17,944 nt of DNA. Source: Bacteroidota bacterium (lineage in GTDB: Bacteria; Bacteroidota; Bacteroidia; B-17B0; Aurantibacillaceae). Location of the stretch: positions 1 through 17,944 of the forward strand of contig JANYGR010000058.1 of the NCBI GenBank assembly GCA_025359355.1, read 5' to 3'. The position numbers and the translations under genes were made by a program. The notes below the pieces were generated by a model. It worked only from the letters and a program-made list of their open reading frames with translations. It made no database searches and had not been told where the DNA came from. Positions 14,682-17,944 of this stretch are shown in pieces. Each line of letters starts with the position of its first letter. Positions within the stretch are counted from its first letter, which is position 1.

Positions 14682-16076
14682 CTATAATATTGCTCTAAAC
14701 AATAAGAATAAGCCTCCTGATAAAACAATAGTAACGGGCAGTGTTAATACCCACGCTAATAAAATATTAGTGATGGTTCCACGTTGTAAGTTCTTTAATC
14801 CTTTTTTTGCAACCATACTACCCATAATACCTGAGCTTAACATGTGTGTTGTACTTACTGGTGCTTTATAAGCAGTAGCAATACCAATACCAATAGCAGC
14901 TACAATTTCGGCCGAAGCTCCTTGTGCATAACTCATGTGTTGTTTACCAATTTTTTCTCCTATGGTTTTTACAATTCGTTTCCAACCAATCATGGTTCCT
15001 AATCCTAAACAAATCGAAATCATTATAATAACCCAAGATGGAGCAAACTCTACTAATTTTTTTGCTCTATCAATTTCTTTTTTTAATGATGCAGCATCTG
15101 CTTTAGAAATAGCAACATTTTCGCTTTTTAATAGTTTTTCTGCTCCTTTAGTTACTTTAACAATATCCTTACGTAATTCAAATCTATCAGTAGTTCCAAC
15201 AGCATCTACAAACGCTTTACCTGAAGTTAATTCCGCGAAATGCTGAGCGTGTTTTTTAATATTATAAAAATTCTTAAACTCCTCTTTTCCAAAATCTACA
15301 GTATCTGTTGCTGAAATTATTTTTTCAATTACAACAACGTTGGCATTAATACTTTGTAAATTAATACTGCTATCTAACGAGAAATAAGCTGGCATAATCG
15401 CAATTAATATCATCATCACTAAACCCACACCTTTTTGTCCATCATTTTGTCCATGGAAAAAACTAACCAATCCACAGGTTGCCCATAACAACATACGAAT
15501 CCAAATAGGTGGTTTTTTTCCTGGAATTGGTTCTTTATAAAACGAATCATTTTTTACAAATCGTTTGAAAATAAACATGATTGCAATAGCTGCTGCAAAA
15601 CCGGCAAATGGAGATATTAATAAGGCCCAGCCAGTGTCTTTCGCTTTATCCCAGTTAACAGCACTACCGCCAACATTACCCGGTAAAAAATAAAATGCTA
15701 ATCCTATACCTAGTATAGAACCAATTAAGGTATGAGAACTAGATGCAGGTAAACCAAAATACCAAGTTCCTAAATTCCAAATAATTGCTGATAATAATAA
15801 CGCTAAAATCATAGAAATACCATGCATGACGTTATCATCTACCATTACTTCCATTGGTAATAAATTCACAATACCCATTGCTACACCTATACCGCCCGTC
15901 ATTACTCCTGTGAAATTTAAAATACCACTATATACTACAGCGGTTGTTGGCTTCATGGAATTTGTGTAAATAACGGTTGCTACAGCGTTTGCTGTATCGT
16001 GAAAACCATTTACAAATTCGAAGGCACATGCTAACACTAAGCATATAACTAAAAAGATAATTAAAGTTGTTGTCAT
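14682..16076 (-). CDS. pit: PiT-family inorganic phosphate transporter
   Basis: This 464-residue inner-membrane carrier brings in phosphate, in most family members with H+ or Na+. Both internal repeats of the family are visible: FVNGFHDTANAVATVIYT (21-38) and GLPASSSHTLIGSILG (108-123) in the first, GQNDGQKGVG (209-218) and APVSTTHMLSSGIMG (405-419) in the second. A soluble Lys/Glu-rich insert (about 235-345) separates the helix groups, as in PitA-type long-loop members. Many Bacteroidota pit genes are paired with a DUF47 regulator gene; none is here. The upstream neighbour is a DUF2490 outer-membrane protein gene with a terminator between, so they are separate transcripts. A TTAAC direct repeat with an 11-base period (16117-16133) lies 40 bases before the start and may be a Pho box. 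Confidence 0.95.
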   Translation of the reverse strand: MTTTLIIFLVICLVLACAFEFVNGFHDTANAVATVIYTNSMKPTTAVVYSGILNFTGVMTGGIGVAMGIVNLLPMEVMVDDNVMHGISMILALLLSAIIWNLGTWYFGLPASSSHTLIGSILGIGLAFYFLPGNVGGSAVNWDKAKDTGWALLISPFAGFAAAIAIMFIFKRFVKNDSFYKEPIPGKKPPIWIRMLLWATCGLVSFFHGQNDGQKGVGLVMMILIAIMPAYFSLDSSINLQSINANVVVIEKIISATDTVDFGKEEFKNFYNIKKHAQHFAELTSGKAFVDAVGTTDRFELRKDIVKVTKGAEKLLKSENVAISKADAASLKKEIDRAKKLVEFAPSWVIIMISICLGLGTMIGWKRIVKTIGEKIGKQHMSYAQGASAEIVAAIGIGIATAYKAPVSTTHMLSSGIMGSMVAKKGLKNLQRGTITNILLAWVLTLPVTIVLSGGLFLLFRAIL

Positions 16077-16116
16077 AAATTTTTTTGGTAAATGTATGTT
16101 GTAAAACTAATATAAA

Positions 16117-16133
16117 TGTTAAGTTAACGTTAA
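16117..16133 (-). promoter_or_regulatory. Pho-box-like TTAACG-N5-TTAACA repeat upstream of pit
   Basis: On the minus strand TTAACG (16133-16128) and TTAACA (16122-16117) are separated by TTAAC, an 11-base period. The 7+4+7 reading is TTAACGT TAAC TTAACAT. This resembles the PhoP box of Firmicutes (TTAACA-like hexamers, N5) and the TTAAC core of cyanobacterial Pho boxes. A weak -7-like TAGTTTTA follows towards the gene. Confidence 0.4.
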
Positions 16134-16155
16134 TATACTATTTTGTGATAAAAAT

Positions 16156-16182
16156 ATATCCCATCTAAAGTATATGGGATAT
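16156..16182 (-). terminator. Intrinsic terminator of the DUF2490 gene
   Basis: ATATCCCAT (16156-16164) pairs perfectly with ATGGGATAT (16174-16182) around a 9-base loop. On the minus strand it is followed by ATATTTTTATC. It separates the DUF2490 gene from pit. Confidence 0.75.
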
Positions 16183-16199
16183 GTTTATTAATATTATGT

Positions 16200-17132
16200 T
16201 TATTGTTTTAATGGATCTGCCGGAAGATCTTCTTTCTTCTTCTTTAAAGAGAATAATTTGTTGAAGTTTTCGAATATGATGTAGACTTGTAAAATATTGT
16301 TTTTTTCGATTTTTTTACCTGTTTCATACAGCTGTCCCGCACTGTTTATACTGCTCGAAAAAGTGTTTTTATAAATAACACCATATCCAATTTCAAAACG
16401 CATAGGAAAATCCATTTTTGGCTTATACCCTAACAAACAGAAGGTTCTATTCTGATCCCATATTTTATCATTTGCTGTATTTTTTCCAAGACCTAACATT
16501 ATTTCATTCCATGCTATGATATAAAACGTATTATTTTCTAAAGTTTTATGATTCAATGGAACGATCGCTCTCAAGAAATACCTCATTCTCATTTTTCTTC
16601 CCGCATCCGGATAATCCGTACCCAATTGATAGTCTGTAAATTCTGGCTTATCGGTTGTTACTTTTGTTCCTATATATCTAAACTCATAACGATACCTTTG
16701 ATCTATTATTACTCTATTATTAAATATTTTATTAGTAAAAGTTAATTGAGGACAAATTCTATACTCTGGTTGAACTTTTCTAGTGCTTCCGCTTTCTACA
16801 GAACCGGTGTATGATTCCCAAAATCCAAATGGAGATAAAGAGAAACGAACATTGTCATTTAATTGGTAGTGTATCCATGGTCTATAAACATGTTGAAAAT
16901 CATTTTTAAACATATTGCTCGAATAGCCTGTTTTTGCTGATAAATCAGCTGGATCAGATGTTCTTCTGTATTGATAATCCATTTGCCATTTAAACTTATT
17001 TTTAATAACTCCGTTAATAACTGTTTCGGTCCAAAAAGAATTTCTGCTTACGGTTTCTCTAGAATCAGTTGATTGTGAAAAAGTTACCAAATAAAACCCC
17101 AAGGTTAATGCTATTGTAAATATTGCCTTCAT
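16200..17132 (-). CDS. DUF2490-family outer-membrane protein
   Basis: The 310-residue exported protein has a signal peptide (MKAIFTIALTLGFYLVTFSQ). It is followed by the pattern of DUF2490 proteins: an early Trp (SFWTETVINGVIKNKFKWQMDYQYRR), RPWIHYQLNDNVRFSLSPFGFWE, then INDQRYRYEFRYIG-like strands (actual: IDQRYRYEFRYIG), MRMRYFLRAIVPLN and YIIAWNEIMLGLG. Alternating aromatic strands and a strand-rich C-terminal half indicate an outer-membrane beta-barrel. The protein ends in a basic tail (LFSLKKKKEDLPADPLKQ) rather than a terminal aromatic strand residue, which is slightly unusual for a BAM substrate. The function of the family is not known to me. Its upstream region carries three TTAACA-like hexamers at 11-base spacing, similar to those before pit, which suggests a link to phosphate; that is inference. 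Confidence 0.75.
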   Translation of the reverse strand: MKAIFTIALTLGFYLVTFSQSTDSRETVSRNSFWTETVINGVIKNKFKWQMDYQYRRTSDPADLSAKTGYSSNMFKNDFQHVYRPWIHYQLNDNVRFSLSPFGFWESYTGSVESGSTRKVQPEYRICPQLTFTNKIFNNRVIIDQRYRYEFRYIGTKVTTDKPEFTDYQLGTDYPDAGRKMRMRYFLRAIVPLNHKTLENNTFYIIAWNEIMLGLGKNTANDKIWDQNRTFCLLGYKPKMDFPMRFEIGYGVIYKNTFSSSINSAGQLYETGKKIEKNNILQVYIIFENFNKLFSLKKKKEDLPADPLKQ

Positions 17133-17188
17133 TTAATGTATAGTTTATATTAATTGATTGCAAAATAATTGCCTCAATATTAGATTTA

Positions 17189-17216
17189 CGTAATTCTAAT
17201 GTTACCAAATTGTTAA
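17189..17216 (-). promoter_or_regulatory. Pho-box-like triple repeat upstream of the DUF2490 gene
   Basis: On the minus strand TTAACA (17216-17211), GTAACA (17205-17200) and ATTACG (17194-17189) are each separated by 5 bases, an 11-base period across three units. The first fits the TTAACA-type Pho hexamer exactly, the second in five of six positions, the third weakly. The block ends 56 bases before the start. Confidence 0.35.
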
Positions 17217-17226
17217 AAAACAAAAA

Positions 17227-17257
17227 AACCACATAAAAGCTAAGCTCTTATGCGGTT
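17227..17257 (-). terminator. Intrinsic terminator of rpiB
   Basis: On the minus strand AACCGCATAAGAGCT is followed by AGCTTTTATGTGGTT, then TTTTTTGTTTTT. The two DNA mismatches become G-U pairs in minus-strand RNA but A-C mismatches on the other strand, which fits a minus-strand terminator for rpiB. Confidence 0.88.
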
Positions 17258-17277
17258 ACATGTAAAGTAATTGCTAC

Positions 17278-17706
17278 TTAACAATCAATTTTTTGGACTC
17301 GATCGGCGTGTCTGCCTCCTTCAAATGTTTCAGTTAAAAATGCATCAACACATTTTTTTGCCTCTTCTACGCTAATATACCTTGCTGGTAAGGTTAATAT
17401 ATTAGCATCATTATGTTGGCGCGCTAGCGCCGAAATTTCAGCATTCCAACATAAAGCAGCTCTAATACCTTTATGTTTATTGGCGCTCATATTAATACCG
17501 TTTCCGCTACCACACATTAATATCCCAAAATCAACCTCTTTATTAATAACAGCCAATGCAACAGCGTGTCCATAATCAGCATAATCAGCGCGATCTAAAC
17601 TATAACAGCCTTTATCAGTAATTTCAATGTGTTTACTTTTTAAATACTCGATCAATATTTGTTTTAATTCAAATCCGGCGTGGTCGCTACCAATAGCTAT
17701 TTTCAT
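17278..17706 (-). CDS. rpiB: Ribose-5-phosphate isomerase B
   Basis: This 142-residue cytoplasmic enzyme interconverts ribose 5-phosphate and ribulose 5-phosphate in the pentose phosphate pathway. Family features are intact: IGSDHAGFELK (5-15, Asp8 and His9 at the phosphate/sugar site), the anion loop GILMCGSGNGINMSANK (61-77) with the active-site Cys65, RQHNDANILTLPAR (96-109) with His98, and the C-terminal FEGGRHADRVQKI (128-140) with basic residues that bind the phosphate. The length is normal for RpiB. It has its own terminator downstream, and another terminator separates it from the gene at the window edge, so it is probably transcribed alone. Related LacAB isomerases share the fold, but the lone copy favours RpiB. 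Confidence 0.95.
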   Translation of the reverse strand: MKIAIGSDHAGFELKQILIEYLKSKHIEITDKGCYSLDRADYADYGHAVALAVINKEVDFGILMCGSGNGINMSANKHKGIRAALCWNAEISALARQHNDANILTLPARYISVEEAKKCVDAFLTETFEGGRHADRVQKIDC

Positions 17707-17752
17707 GATGGTGTTTTTAATTTGGCTAAAAATACTGATTATTTACTTAATG

Positions 17753-17786
17753 AAAAGCCTTCCTGTTTTGAAACAGGAAGGCTTTT
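17753..17786 (-). terminator. Strong terminator of the gene at the right edge
   Basis: AAAAGCCTTCCTGTTT (17753-17768) and AAACAGGAAGGCTTTT (17771-17786) form a perfect 16-bp stem with a 2-base nominal loop. T-runs flank both sides, so it could work in either direction. By position it ends the minus-strand gene whose stop is at 17837. Confidence 0.88.
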
Positions 17787-17810
17787 TGTGCTTGAAATAT
17801 TATAATAAAC

Positions 17811-17836
17811 TACCTCGCGGCAGAGCCGACGAGGTA
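17811..17836. repeat. GC-rich palindromic (REP-like) element abutting a stop codon
   Basis: TACCTCG (17811-17817) and CGAGGTA (17830-17836) form perfect 7-bp arms around CGGCAGAGCCGA, which has its own GC...GC core. The element is far richer in G+C than its surroundings and ends exactly one base before the stop codon of the edge gene. It looks like a dispersed intergenic palindrome. Only one copy is in the window, so dispersal is not shown. Confidence 0.45.
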
Positions 17837-17944
17837 TTAAAAGATTGATAACTGCTGACTATGTATTTTTTTATATGTTTTTTCATTACCCTGAGATTTA
17901 ACATACGCTTGAATTGTATTCTCATCGCCATGTTTACCAACAGT
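17837..17944 (-). CDS. C-terminal fragment of an unidentified protein with a QLSIF tail
   Basis: The minus strand is open from the window edge for 35 codons before TAA at 17837, ending in ...KTYKKIHSQQLSIF. The gene continues to the right, so its start and family are unseen. The composition (VGKHGDENTIQAYVKSQG) looks like real protein. The final QLSIF resembles the QL(S/D)LF pentapeptide by which replication and repair proteins bind the DNA sliding clamp, though such tails also occur by chance. A second frame is open across the same stretch (to about 17808) but reads through the palindromic element and is less protein-like. A strong terminator lies 50 bases past the stop. I do not recognise the protein. 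Confidence 0.55.
   Translation of the reverse strand, partial: TVGKHGDENTIQAYVKSQGNEKTYKKIHSQQLSIF

Noticed and set aside
17627..17848. Plus-strand open frame across the rpiB start and the terminator
   Set aside because: It reads through a strong terminator and a palindromic repeat, and its translation has no protein-like pattern.

Overview
The window is AT-rich DNA from a member of the phylum Bacteroidota, most likely a gliding or environmental Flavobacteriales/Sphingobacteriales-type organism. The evidence is two proteins with C-terminal type IX secretion (T9SS type A) sorting domains, an ECF sigma factor coupled to an outer-membrane-barrel protein with an anti-sigma-like N-terminus, TAnnTTTG-type promoter elements, few Shine-Dalgarno sequences, and a hemA-hemC gene order. 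I see no tRNA, rRNA, CRISPR array, transposase or phage gene. It reads as chromosomal core plus lineage-specific envelope genes, densely packed, with no gene-free stretch over about 200 bases.

Layout. 1-1480 (minus): haem biosynthesis, hemA (glutamyl-tRNA reductase) followed by the first 34 codons of hemC, with a dispersed-type inverted repeat between them. 1563-3836 (plus): a membrane TPR/SpoIIE-type PP2C phosphatase. 3867-6211 (minus): an ECF sigma factor translationally coupled (ATGA overlap) to a 594-residue protein joining a cytoplasmic N-terminus, one membrane segment, a SPOR-like domain and an outer-membrane barrel. A long two-tier palindrome (6223-6298) fills the divergent region upstream of the sigma gene. 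6357-8327 (plus): a T9SS-exported protein with a lone CX4CH motif, then an unknown lipoprotein ending in a strong terminator. 8394-8879 (plus): ogt. 8885-9931 (minus): a second T9SS cargo. 10021-11205 (minus): a glutaryl-CoA dehydrogenase-like acyl-CoA dehydrogenase. 11408-12979 (plus): an O-antigen ligase-like polymerase. 12986-14524 (minus): an NAPE-PLD-type metallo-beta-lactamase-fold protein followed by an N4BP2-like P-loop kinase. 14682-17132 (minus): a DUF2490 outer-membrane protein and a PiT phosphate transporter, each with its own terminator. 17278-17706 (minus): rpiB. The right edge holds the last 35 codons of an unidentified minus-strand gene.

How parts work together. The sigma/barrel pair looks like a cell-envelope-to-transcription signalling unit. 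The SpoIIE phosphatase is a second membrane signalling protein, with TPRs predicted outside and the phosphatase inside. The most interesting regulatory reading is that pit and the DUF2490 gene both carry TTAACA-like direct repeats with an 11-base period upstream, resembling Pho boxes, which suggests a shared phosphate-starvation response. The hemA/phosphatase divergent region has a separate repeat matching 16 of 18 positions of the enterobacterial Pho box consensus as I recall it. These are by-eye matches in AT-rich DNA and need statistics.
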